A stretch of DNA of 5,133 bases from Desulfobacteraceae bacterium (GTDB lineage: Bacteria > Desulfobacterota > DSM-4660 > Desulfatiglandales > B25-G16): positions 1-5,133 of the forward strand of contig DAOVDY010000084.1 in the NCBI GenBank assembly GCA_030669265.1, in the 5' to 3' direction. A program made the position numbers and the translations under genes. Every line of letters starts with the position of its first letter. Position 1 is the first letter of the stretch. Below the pieces are notes generated by a model that was not told the DNA's origin, ran no database searches, and was given only the letters and a program-made list of their open reading frames with translations. This document shows positions 1 through 5,133 of this stretch, in pieces.

Positions 1-1776
1 AAAAATGGCAGTGCCAATATGGATGTCTTAGTGGCTATGGGATCATCGGTTGCCTATTTTTATTCCCTTGCTGTCCTTCTTTATTCTCCCTTTGGCGAGC
101 ATGTCTATTTTGAAACCTCTGCTGTGATTATTACCCTGATCAAGCTTGGCAAGATGCTGGAGGCCAGAACAAAGGGTCGAACAGGCGGTGCTATACGTAA
201 GCTGATAGGGCTAAGGCCAAAAACTGCAACAATCCTAAAGGATGGAAAAGAAAGGGAAATACCACTTTCCCAGGTAAAGGTGGACGATGTTGTCATTGTA
301 CACCCTGGTGAAAGCATCCCTGTAGACGGTGTAGTCCTGGAAGGTGAATCAACAGTGGATGAATCTATGTTGACCGGAGAGCCCATTCCTGTAGATAAGC
401 ATCCCGGAGCCAAACTTGCAGGTGGCACTATTAACGGAGAGGGTCGCCTCAAGTTCGAGGCTAACAGGGTCGGAAAGGACACGATCCTGGCCCAGATCAT
501 CCGGTTGGTTCAGGAGGCTCAGGGTAGCAAAGCCCCTATTCAGGCCCTGGCGGATAGGGTCGCAGCCGTGTTCGTCCCTGGCGTGATCGGGATCGCTTTC
601 CTGGCCTTTATCCTTTGGTGGGTTATTGGAGGGGATTTTGTGCCGGCAATGATCCGGTTAGTAGCGGTATTGGTGATTGCCTGCCCCTGTGCGCTTGGGC
701 TTGCCACACCCACTGCTATCATGGCTGGGACCGGGAAGGGAGCGGAAAAGGGTATGCTTTTTAAAAATAGTGAAGCCCTGGAAATGGCCACAAAACTAAA
801 TACGATTGTTCTGGATAAAACCGGGACCATTACCATGGGCAAGCCCTCTGTGGTTAATGTGATTGTTTCTGACTCCCTTATCAAGAATGAAGAAGATCTT
901 TTAAGGCTCGGTGCCTCAGTGGAAAAGGGATCTGAACATCCCCTGGGAAAGGCCATAGTCAAGGAGGCGGAAAAGAGCGGGATTGATCTTTTTGAACCAG
1001 ATGCCTTCAAGGCCTTGAGGGGATTGGGAGTGCAGGCAAAAATAAACGAGCAGGAAGTCCTGGTGGGAAAGCCAAATTGGTTTGATGAGATGGGCTTTAA
1101 CTTTAATGATGCAAAAGATCAGGTGCGCTCTTTGCAGGATGAAGGAAAGACGGTGATGATGGTAGTGGTTGATAAAAAACTTGCAGGCCTGATAGCTGTA
1201 GCAGATACGGTAAAGCCTGAATCAAGAGAGGCCATTAAAGAACTTCACGAGCAGGATCTGAAGGTGGTCATGCTTACAGGGGATAATACACAGACTGCCA
1301 GGGCAATCGCTTCGGAAGTGAATATTGATGAGATAGTTGCAGAGGTGCGGCCGGAGGAAAAATCCTCAAAAATAAAAGTACTCCAAGATAAGGGTGAGAA
1401 GGTTGGGATGGTTGGTGATGGCATAAATGACGCCCCGGCACTGGTCCAGGCCGATGTAGGCCTTGCTATTGGGACAGGGACCGACGTGGCCATAGAGTCT
1501 GGTGATGTGATCCTGGCCAGTGGTAATCTGAAGGGTATTGCAAAGGCCATTCAACTCAGCCGGGCCACTATGAGAACAGTCAGGCAGAACCTTTTCTGGG
1601 CCTTCTTTTATAATATTGTGCTTATCCCGGTTGCAGCAGGGGTGCTCTATTCTTTTGAATTTTTACCTGCATTTTTGAGACAACTTCATCCCATCCTTGC
1701 TGCACTGGCCATGGCCATAAGCAGCATTACGGTTGTGTCCAATAGCCTATTTTTATACAAAACAAAAATAGATTAA
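1..1776 (+). CDS. copA: Cu+-exporting P1B-type ATPase (CopA-like), N-terminus cut by window edge
   Basis: This is an inner-membrane ATPase that pumps monovalent copper out of the cytoplasm. The frame is open from base 1, so the ATG at 19 is internal; the metal-binding domain(s) and first two helices lie outside the window. Numbering in-window codons, the order is: helix pair with NMDVLVAMG (6-14) and the following helix to about 60; actuator domain with TGE (125-127); helix with the metal-binding CPC (228-230); phosphorylation motif DKTGT (272-276, Asp272 phosphorylated); nucleotide domain with SEHP (His313-Pro314); TGDN (426-429); GDGINDAP (472-479); and two last helices. Tyr537-Asn538 in the penultimate helix and MAISS (571-575) in the last match the Cu+ subgroup (IB-1) rather than Zn/Cd pumps. 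There are 591 codons here against roughly 750-830 for the family. All catalytic motifs are intact. Ag+ is a possible co-substrate. No clear terminator follows. Confidence 0.95.
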   Translation, partial: KNGSANMDVLVAMGSSVAYFYSLAVLLYSPFGEHVYFETSAVIITLIKLGKMLEARTKGRTGGAIRKLIGLRPKTATILKDGKEREIPLSQVKVDDVVIVHPGESIPVDGVVLEGESTVDESMLTGEPIPVDKHPGAKLAGGTINGEGRLKFEANRVGKDTILAQIIRLVQEAQGSKAPIQALADRVAAVFVPGVIGIAFLAFILWWVIGGDFVPAMIRLVAVLVIACPCALGLATPTAIMAGTGKGAEKGMLFKNSEALEMATKLNTIVLDKTGTITMGKPSVVNVIVSDSLIKNEEDLLRLGASVEKGSEHPLGKAIVKEAEKSGIDLFEPDAFKALRGLGVQAKINEQEVLVGKPNWFDEMGFNFNDAKDQVRSLQDEGKTVMMVVVDKKLAGLIAVADTVKPESREAIKELHEQDLKVVMLTGDNTQTARAIASEVNIDEIVAEVRPEEKSSKIKVLQDKGEKVGMVGDGINDAPALVQADVGLAIGTGTDVAIESGDVILASGNLKGIAKAIQLSRATMRTVRQNLFWAFFYNIVLIPVAAGVLYSFEFLPAFLRQLHPILAALAMAISSITVVSNSLFLYKTKID

Positions 1777-1957
1777 ACCAAGAATTGGCCTTCCTCAAAA
1801 GTTTCCTATTGAGAGCTGAGAGTTTCAGAATTTAATAACATCCCTTACTATGACAATGCATGCTTGATCTAACAGAACTACCTGAAAGCGGCTGAAGGAA
1901 AAGTCATCCTCAAGGAAATCATGGCAGGATGCTGGGATATTGCACCTCTGATGGCTC

Positions 1958-2482
1958 CTAACCGCCATCCAGGCCATGATGCTCTGTCTTTGTATACCAT
2001 GAGGCGGGATCAATCAGGTACTCCTCGGCGTCTTTCAGAGAAAGGTAATGTCCGTGCTCAATACTGGCAAGCAGGTTGAAAAACTCTTTTTCTTTTGGAT
2101 CAGAGACATTATCTCGGAGTTTAGCATAATGGGATGTCCCTTTGGACTCAAAATCGATAGCTATCTGGATGGCCTTCAGGTCGTCATCATCTCTTTCAGG
2201 CATCTTATCTAAATTTTTCACTGAGTCTTTCAGGATATCCTTAACGATTGTGTCTTTCACCTTAAGTGGAACGGTTTCAGGCCATTTTTCATTCATCTCC
2301 CACCTCTCATGAACTTCCTTCAACCTCTCATAGTGTTCTAATTCCTCATCTGCTATCTGGTTAAACATGGCTTTGCCGATAGGATTTTTTGTCCTCTCGG
2401 CATTTTTTAGATAAAATTCCCGCTCCGTCATCTCATTATTAAGGGCGACCTCTAGTGCATTTAGGTTTTCTTTTTCCTTCAT
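1958..2482 (-). CDS. Ferritin-like diiron protein, rubrerythrin-type (COG1633-like), no rubredoxin domain
   Basis: This 174-residue four-helix-bundle protein has two half-sites that should bind a diiron centre. In half one, Glu17 lies in the helix before EFY and ExxH is Glu47-His50. In half two, Glu112 is in DFESKGTSHY and ExxH is Glu142-His145. That duplicated E...ExxH pattern is the rubrerythrin/ferritin-like signature. The C-terminus (SWYTKTEHHGLDGG) resembles tails seen in this family, and there is no CxxC rubredoxin module, so electrons for any peroxidase activity must come from another protein. The usual roles are peroxide or oxygen detoxification in anaerobes, or iron handling; which applies here is not visible. 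The ATG is supported by an AGGAGA ribosome site (2489-2494) 6 bases upstream. It converges on the copper ATPase gene and has its own candidate promoter. Confidence 0.88.
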   Translation of the reverse strand: MKEKENLNALEVALNNEMTEREFYLKNAERTKNPIGKAMFNQIADEELEHYERLKEVHERWEMNEKWPETVPLKVKDTIVKDILKDSVKNLDKMPERDDDDLKAIQIAIDFESKGTSHYAKLRDNVSDPKEKEFFNLLASIEHGHYLSLKDAEEYLIDPASWYTKTEHHGLDGG

Positions 2483-2516
2483 TATAGCTCTCCTATTTTA
2501 ATTATAGTAAGGTGTT

Positions 2517-2669
2517 ATGCTTCGATTTTTTTATCACAGTTCAGTTGAAATTGTCAAAAATTTGAAAAAGCCCAAGCACCCGATCCCTTTTAGAGGCAAG
2601 ATCGATGTGAAAGATTACTCGAAGCTGATCAGAGATGCATCAGAGGAAGGGGAGAGTAAGAAAAACTAA
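2517..2669 (+). CDS. Doubtful small ORF, 50 residues, function unknown
   Basis: This short plus-strand frame runs from ATG 2517 to TAA 2667-2669 and has AAGG (2509-2512) 4 bases before the start. It nearly fills the gap between the diiron-protein start and the thioredoxin end, and its stop overlaps the thioredoxin stop tail-to-tail. The product begins MLRFFYHSSVEIV and ends in a charged stretch (KIDVKDYSKLIRDASEEG, then KKN). The C-terminal charged helix loosely resembles tails of small antitoxins, but I recognise no family. Against it: the frame covers the candidate minus-strand promoter of the diiron protein, and an open frame of 50 codons can arise by chance. Confidence 0.3.
   Translation: MLRFFYHSSVEIVKNLKKPKHPIPFRGKIDVKDYSKLIRDASEEGESKKN
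2530..2557 (-). promoter_or_regulatory. Candidate sigma-70 promoter for the ferritin-like gene
   Basis: Reading the minus strand, a perfect TTGACA (-35; 2552-2557) is followed after 16 bases by GATAAA (-10; 2530-2535, 4 of 6 consensus bases). Transcription would start near 2523, giving a leader of about 40 bases that contains the AGGAGA ribosome site. A perfect TATAAT (2501-2506, minus strand) also occurs, but it is so close to the ribosome site that a transcript from it would lose or barely keep that site, and it has no -35 partner. Confidence 0.45.
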
Positions 2670-3091
2670 AGAATAGAACGTAGATGGCTTTCTATCTCAC
2701 CCCTGGGGAGAGCCCCCACAAGGCTTTTGACAAATTTTCCATCGCTAAAAAAAAGCATGGTAGGAATACCACGTATAGAGTACTGTGAAGCAGTTAGAGG
2801 ATTTTCATCCACATTGAGCTTTGCAATCTTGACCCGGCCTGCATACTCTGAAGCCAGCTGATCAAGGATGGGTGACACCATGTGACAGGGACCACACCAT
2901 GGGGCCCAACAGTCTACTATTACCGCACCTGGATAAGAGAGCACCTCCATGCTGAATGTGCTATCCTTAACAGTCACAGGATAGTCATGAACAACGCCAA
3001 CTGTTAGAAGCCTTCGACACTTGCCGCCTACCGAGTCTCCTCTGTGGTTACAGCTTGTAAAAACTGGAACAGAAAAGAAAAGCCCTGCCAA
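2666..3091 (-). CDS. Thioredoxin with WCGPC active site; start uncertain, N-terminal zinc ribbon apparently eroded
   Basis: The core is a complete thioredoxin fold for reducing protein disulfides in the cytoplasm. In the longest frame (141 residues, TTG start), VTVKDSTF begins the domain at about 39, [11 protein letters not shown] is 59-69 with redox Cys66 and Cys69, and the cis-proline is Pro110 in GIPT. The extra Cys61 replaces the usual Phe. Upstream, [17 protein letters not shown] (13-29) resembles a TrxC-type zinc ribbon (CxxC...KCxxC) that has kept only two cysteines, Cys14 and Cys25, and lost the partners. The start is a problem: TTG 3091 lies in the loop of a terminator hairpin with no ribosome site. 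The GAGGAG farther in has no start codon at a usable distance. The next options, GTG 2977 and ATG 2950, are at or inside the fold. The gene may be 5'-truncated and poorly expressed, or may use an unusual start. Confidence 0.78.
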   Translation of the reverse strand: MAGLFFSVPVFTSCNHRGDSVGGKCRRLLTVGVVHDYPVTVKDSTFSMEVLSYPGAVIVDCWAPWCGPCHMVSPILDQLASEYAGRVKIAKLNVDENPLTASQYSIRGIPTMLFFSDGKFVKSLVGALPRGEIESHLRSIL

Positions 3092-3108
3092 ATTAATGGC
3101 AGGGCTTT
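3071..3108 (-). terminator. Intrinsic terminator downstream of the universal stress protein gene
   Basis: A perfect 12-bp stem (AAAGCCCTGCCA, 3079-3090, pairing with 3097-3108) closes a 6-base loop. On the minus strand it is followed by a T-rich run (TTTTCTTTTCT), the form of a rho-independent terminator. It begins 22 bases after the stress protein's stop codon. The plus-strand side has no T-run, so it acts in the minus direction. It separates the stress protein from the thioredoxin gene and coincides with the thioredoxin frame's only distal start codon. Confidence 0.88.
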
Positions 3109-3130
3109 GATTAAACGCAGGGTAAGATAT

Positions 3131-3601
3131 TTAGTCCACCAATATAACCGATATATCCTTTGCTAAGTGGAGAACTTTCTGTGAGACACTCCCGAGGATA
3201 AAGTCTTTTATACCGGATAAACCCCTTCTTCCCAAAACAATGGTGTCATAACCTGAATTAGCTTCGTTTATGATATCCCTTACCACCCCTTTCTTCCTGG
3301 TTTCGACTTTTATGGTGATATTTTTTTCCTCAAACCCCGCTTTAAGTAAAAGTTCTTTGGCCTTTTGCAAGGCTTCATTCACCAATTCTTTCTTTTGGTC
3401 CTCCAGTACACAAAATTCGGTCTGTTTTGATATAAAGTAAGGCGTTAAACTCGGACTGTTCATATCGCATATGGCAGCAGTATCTGGAATAACACTAAAT
3501 AGAGTGATTTCCTGTTCTTTTGTGAATGATGTAGCAATAAATTCTACTGCCCTCATAGCGTTTTCAGAGTCATCAAATGCAACTAATATTTTTTGCCCCA
3601 T
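3131..3601 (-). CDS. Universal stress protein, UspA family, ATP-binding type
   Basis: This 156-residue single-domain cytoplasmic protein has the Usp alpha/beta fold. It starts MGQKILVAFDDSENA, a beta strand followed by the conserved Asp10 that contacts adenine nucleotide. It ends with the nucleotide loop G124-RR-G127, nine residues, then G137-S138, matching the family's G2xG9xG(S/T) motif. The final strand ISVILVD is also typical. It is therefore of the ATP-binding subclass, usually a dimer induced by stress or growth arrest; its partners cannot be told from sequence. The ATG follows an AGAGGGG ribosome site 4 bases upstream. The gene is followed by a strong terminator, so it is probably monocistronic or the last gene of its unit. 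No convincing promoter was found upstream. Confidence 0.93.
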   Translation of the reverse strand: MGQKILVAFDDSENAMRAVEFIATSFTKEQEITLFSVIPDTAAICDMNSPSLTPYFISKQTEFCVLEDQKKELVNEALQKAKELLLKAGFEEKNITIKVETRKKGVVRDIINEANSGYDTIVLGRRGLSGIKDFILGSVSQKVLHLAKDISVILVD

Positions 3602-3977
3602 GGTTCCCCTCTTCTTAAATGTTTTATCTCTCGCGCATACCTGTCAGCAAAAGAAAAAGGCAGGTAAAGAATTATCCTTCCCTGACTTGGAGTATGTTTA
3701 ATATTTTTTCCCATACTTTACAAGAAATGATTTATTTCAAGTATATGATAAAGTCATGATGCCAATAACAATAAGGGGTATTTTCTACAGAGATGAAATG
3801 TTATCGGTGTCAGGCAATGAAAAATTTGGTTTTCTCTGGCAATTCATTAGAAAGGGCAATGGAATATTAGTGCGAGATTTGCAAGTTATGGAAGTCTATA
3901 ATAAAAAAGAGGGCTTTTAGTTAATATATTATTATTATTTCCTGATCACAATAATACATCTTTACAGTGTATAGTAC
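3602..3977. other. AT-rich gene-poor stretch between the stress protein and the DUF5615 gene
   Basis: These 376 bases separate the start of the stress protein gene from the end of the DUF5615 gene. They hold one doubtful plus-strand frame (3756-3920) and otherwise nothing I can support: no RNA gene, no clear promoter and no repeat. The right third is very AT-rich (ATT repeats around 3925-3940). Confidence 0.6.
3756..3920 (+). CDS. Doubtful small ORF, 54 residues, function unknown
   Basis: The frame runs from the double ATG at 3756/3759 to TAG 3918-3920, and is open upstream to 3702 without a start codon. The product begins MMPITIRGIFYRDEML and contains GFLWQFIRKGNGILVRDL, a plausible mix of hydrophobic and charged residues, but I recognise no family. 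No good ribosome site precedes it (only ATAAAG). It could be a small gene, the remnant of a longer one whose 5' part is lost, or chance. It faces the DUF5615 gene convergently. Confidence 0.28.
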   Translation: MMPITIRGIFYRDEMLSVSGNEKFGFLWQFIRKGNGILVRDLQVMEVYNKKEGF

Positions 3978-4334
3978 TCAAACTTTTTGTCGACGAATTC
4001 TAATAGCCGCTGGGGTTAACACCGCGAAGCCTTGCTTTATTTCTTTGCTATGCTTTCTGATGGCATTTGCCACTATCTTTACCTTGCTGGCTTGCGATAT
4101 TCCAGCGAGCCGGATGAGCAGAACACCCCATGAGATGCGGCCTTGTCGAAATACGAGTTCACCAAAGTCTTTATCTGAAGTTAAAAGAATGGCCATTTTC
4201 TTGTTCGCTTCATCAAGGACGGCATCATCAGAAATCCCAGGCTCCATTTCGGCAACATACCATATCTCATGACCGTCCTGCCTGAGACGATCAACGATTT
4301 GGTAATCAACACTTTCGTCGGCCAGAAATTTCAC
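3978..4334 (-). CDS. DUF5615 PIN-like protein, putative toxin of a DUF433-DUF5615 pair
   Basis: This 118-residue protein has the DUF5615 (PIN-like, Mut7-C related) layout. It starts MKFLADESVD with the acidic pair Asp6-Glu7. GHEIWYVAE follows, then SDDAVLDEA (Asp36-Asp37), then the strand ILLTSDKDFGELVF with Asp54 and Asp56. These acidic residues are where PIN-type nucleases bind metal, so an RNase role is the reasonable guess, but activity of this family is less established than for VapC. The start is GTG, overlapping the TGA of the DUF433 gene by four bases (GTGA), which implies coupled translation after the antitoxin. The length is normal for the family and all acidic positions are present, so it looks intact. 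Confidence 0.85.
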   Translation of the reverse strand: MKFLADESVDYQIVDRLRQDGHEIWYVAEMEPGISDDAVLDEANKKMAILLTSDKDFGELVFRQGRISWGVLLIRLAGISQASKVKIVANAIRKHSKEIKQGFAVLTPAAIRIRRQKV

Positions 4335-4567
4335 GCACCTGCCTCAACAACCGGGTAGATAACGTCAGCCCGCAAGGCCTCGGCAGCGAAAGCGAGGGCA
4401 GCCTGAATCATTTTAAGCGTGAGTCGAGGATGTGCTTCAAGAATCTGATCGATCGTTTCACCAGCGGCCAGTTTTTCTATAATGAGCTCGACAGTTATTC
4501 GTGTTCCAGCGATAACGGGTTTACCCATCATGACTTTTGGATCTGATACGATAAGTTTTTTCTCCAT
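4331..4567 (-). CDS. DUF433 family protein, putative antitoxin of a DUF433-DUF5615 pair
   Basis: This 78-residue protein carries the DUF433 signature: MMGKPVIAGTRITVELIIEK (13-32), then a helical part with AAGETIDQILEAHPRLT and a C-terminal helix (IQAALAFAAEAL). The domain is a small helix-turn-helix-like fold commonly encoded just upstream of DUF5615 proteins, where it is taken to be the antitoxin and possibly an autorepressor. The ATG is supported by AGAGG 5 bases upstream. Its stop overlaps the toxin's start. The first 40 bases of the gene also encode, in another frame, the end of the AbrB-like frame. Function is inferred from family and position. Confidence 0.87.
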   Translation of the reverse strand: MEKKLIVSDPKVMMGKPVIAGTRITVELIIEKLAAGETIDQILEAHPRLTLKMIQAALAFAAEALRADVIYPVVEAGA

Positions 4568-4701
4568 TTTATCCTCTTATCATTCATCTTGGCAAACTTA
4601 TAACGGGGTAAGAGTTTACCAATACTAATTGAAATAGGAATTGTTACCTGTCCTTTTGAGGTGATGTGCATAGAATAAACTTTCTTTTTTACTACCATCA
4701 T
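4528..4701 (-). CDS. AbrB/MazE-like antitoxin small ORF, possibly a decayed remnant
   Basis: This 57-codon minus-strand frame (ATG 4701; alternatives ATG 4698 and ATG 4671) encodes HITSKGQVTIPISISIGK at residues 12-29. That is the SKGQVTIP signature of the AbrB/SpoVT swapped-hairpin DNA-binding fold used by MazE- and VapB-type antitoxins. The continuation (KLLPRYKFAKMNDKRIKW, 29-46) follows the family pattern of a short helix, LxPG turn and strand. However, it seems two or three residues short, and RY replaces the usual glycine turn. The last 13 codons run out of frame into the DUF433 gene. No ribosome site precedes any of the starts, which favours a relic. If expressed, it could bind DNA and regulate the pair downstream. 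Confidence 0.5.
   Translation of the reverse strand: MMVVKKKVYSMHITSKGQVTIPISISIGKLLPRYKFAKMNDKRIKWRKNLSYQIQKS
4607..4620. repeat. Short inverted repeat GGTAA-GAGT-TTACC upstream of DUF433
   Basis: A perfect 5-bp inverted repeat with a 4-base spacer lies 40 bases before the DUF433 start, where an autoregulatory operator would be expected. It also lies inside the AbrB-like frame, and a repeat this short arises by chance, so an operator role is only a guess. Confidence 0.25.
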
Positions 4702-4749
4702 TTTTGGAAAATATCAACAATCCATAATTCCAGAGCTCAAATATCTCTT

Positions 4750-4778
4750 TTATCAGTTGTAACGATCAGGTATATTAT
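4750..4778 (+). promoter_or_regulatory. Candidate sigma-70 promoter for the flavoprotein gene
   Basis: TTATCA (4750-4755, 4 of 6 consensus bases) and TATTAT (4773-4778, 5 of 6) are 17 bases apart, giving a predicted start near 4785 and a leader of about 60 bases. A second pair, TTGAAC (4803-4808) and TATAAA (4827-4832) with 18 bases between, would start transcription at about 4839, inside the ribosome site, and is less likely. Confidence 0.35.
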
Positions 4779-4835
4779 TTCTGGCAAACAAAGGCTATAG
4801 TTTTGAACTATTTAATAATGGCTATGTATAAAAAT

Positions 4836-4840
4836 GGAGG
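4836..4840 (+). promoter_or_regulatory. Ribosome binding site deciding the flavoprotein start
   Basis: GGAGG sits 5 bases before ATG 4846. An in-frame ATG at 4834 overlaps this site and has no ribosome site of its own, so 4846 is preferred. Confidence 0.75.
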
Positions 4841-4845
4841 CCAAA

Positions 4846-5133
4846 ATGGTTAAAATTCTCGCCATTTATGGCAGCCCACGTCGCAAGGGGAATACAGCTT
4901 TATTACTCAAAAATGCTGTTAAGGGAGCAATTGAAGCAGGTGCTGAGGTTGAAGAGATAATCCTTCGTGATTTGAAGATGTCTCCCTGCCTTGAAATCTA
5001 TGGCTGTAAAGAAACTGGCCGGTGTGTAATACAGGATGATTTCCAGCAAGTTTATGCCCAGCTTTTATCATGCCATGGCTTAATGCTGGCCTCGCCCATA
5101 TTTTATTATACGGTAAGTGCTCACACAAAAATC
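4846..5133 (+). CDS. NADPH-dependent FMN reductase / iron-sulfur flavoprotein-like protein, C-terminus cut by window edge
   Basis: The first 96 residues show a flavodoxin-like fold. The phosphate loop GSPRRKGNT (9-17) binds FMN, the next strand-helix runs to VEEIILRDLKMSPC, and LASPIFYYTVSAHTK (81-95) is the second FMN-contacting loop and helix. Between them lies a cysteine cluster: Cys48, Cys54 and Cys60 in PCLEIYGCKETGRC, followed by VIQDDF. In iron-sulfur flavoproteins of the Isf type this loop carries four cysteines for a [4Fe-4S] cluster. Here the second position is Ile51, leaving three, so a full cluster is uncertain and this may belong to the related flavodoxin-family reductases without one. 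Likely substrates are quinones, flavins or other electron acceptors. It is divergent from the toxin-antitoxin locus and is probably the first gene of its transcript. The right edge removes an estimated half of the protein. Confidence 0.9.
   Translation, partial: MVKILAIYGSPRRKGNTALLLKNAVKGAIEAGAEVEEIILRDLKMSPCLEIYGCKETGRCVIQDDFQQVYAQLLSCHGLMLASPIFYYTVSAHTKI

Noticed and set aside
1950..1969. Perfect 6-bp hairpin GATGGC / GCCATC with an 8-base loop across the ferritin-like stop codon, as a possible terminator
   Set aside because: No T-run follows on either strand and the stem is short, so it does not qualify as an intrinsic terminator.
1825..2013. A 62-codon minus-strand frame, and an opposing plus-strand frame of similar extent, at the end of the ferritin-like gene
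   Set aside because: Both overlap the conserved C-terminal part of the diiron protein in other frames, lack ribosome sites, and match no family. They are treated as shadows.
3619..3759. A 46-codon plus-strand frame upstream of the doubtful 3756 frame
   Set aside because: It has no ribosome site and an implausible composition, and it starts within the leader of the oppositely oriented stress protein gene.
3902..3918. AAAAG-AGGG-CTTTT hairpin with adjacent A/T run downstream of the DUF5615 gene, as a possible terminator
   Set aside because: The stem is only 5 bp with one G-C pair, so it would be too unstable. Termination for the toxin operon remains unassigned.
4782..4796. Sigma-54-like promoter (TGGCA...GGC) upstream of the flavoprotein gene
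   Set aside because: The GG and GC doublets are one base too close, and the TTGC element is not matched, so the essential -24/-12 spacing fails.
4919..5128. A 69-codon minus-strand frame antisense to the flavoprotein gene
   Set aside because: It lies entirely within the strongly supported FMN reductase coding region and shows no family features.

Overview
This 5.1 kb window looks like ordinary bacterial chromosome of moderate to low GC content. It holds stress, metal and redox genes next to a small toxin-antitoxin type locus. The mix of a Cu+-type P1B ATPase, a rubrerythrin-like diiron protein, a thioredoxin of the [11 protein letters not shown] type, a universal stress protein and an Isf-like flavodoxin-fold reductase is typical of anaerobic Gram-negative bacteria such as Desulfobacterota or relatives. 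That placement is inference from gene families; no marker gene is present.

Layout. Positions 1-1776 (+) are the C-terminal three quarters of a copper-exporting P-type ATPase, cut by the left edge. It converges on a minus-strand series: a ferritin-like diiron protein (1958-2482), a thioredoxin (2666-3091, start uncertain) and a universal stress protein (3131-3601). A strong intrinsic terminator (stem 3079-3108) ends the stress-protein transcript and lies exactly where the thioredoxin reading frame would begin. A gene-poor stretch (3602-3977) contains one doubtful 54-residue plus-strand frame. Then comes a minus-strand DUF433 / DUF5615 pair (4331-4567 and 3978-4334, overlapping by 4 bases), which has the form of an antitoxin plus PIN-like toxin module. 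Immediately upstream, overlapping the DUF433 start in another frame, is a 57-codon frame (4528-4701) with an AbrB/MazE-type SKGQVTIP signature. From 4846 (+) to the right edge runs the N-terminal 96 residues of an NADPH-dependent FMN reductase / iron-sulfur flavoprotein-like protein.

How the genes fit together. Copper export, diiron peroxide or oxygen defence, thiol-disulfide exchange, stress sensing and flavin reduction all suit metal and oxidative stress handling. The strands and the terminator show they are mostly separate transcription units. The toxin-antitoxin locus is an independent accessory insertion between the stress genes and the flavoprotein. No wholly new system is evident. The most interesting items are the AbrB-like frame stacked on the DUF433-DUF5615 pair, and the thioredoxin whose N-terminal zinc ribbon and start appear eroded.
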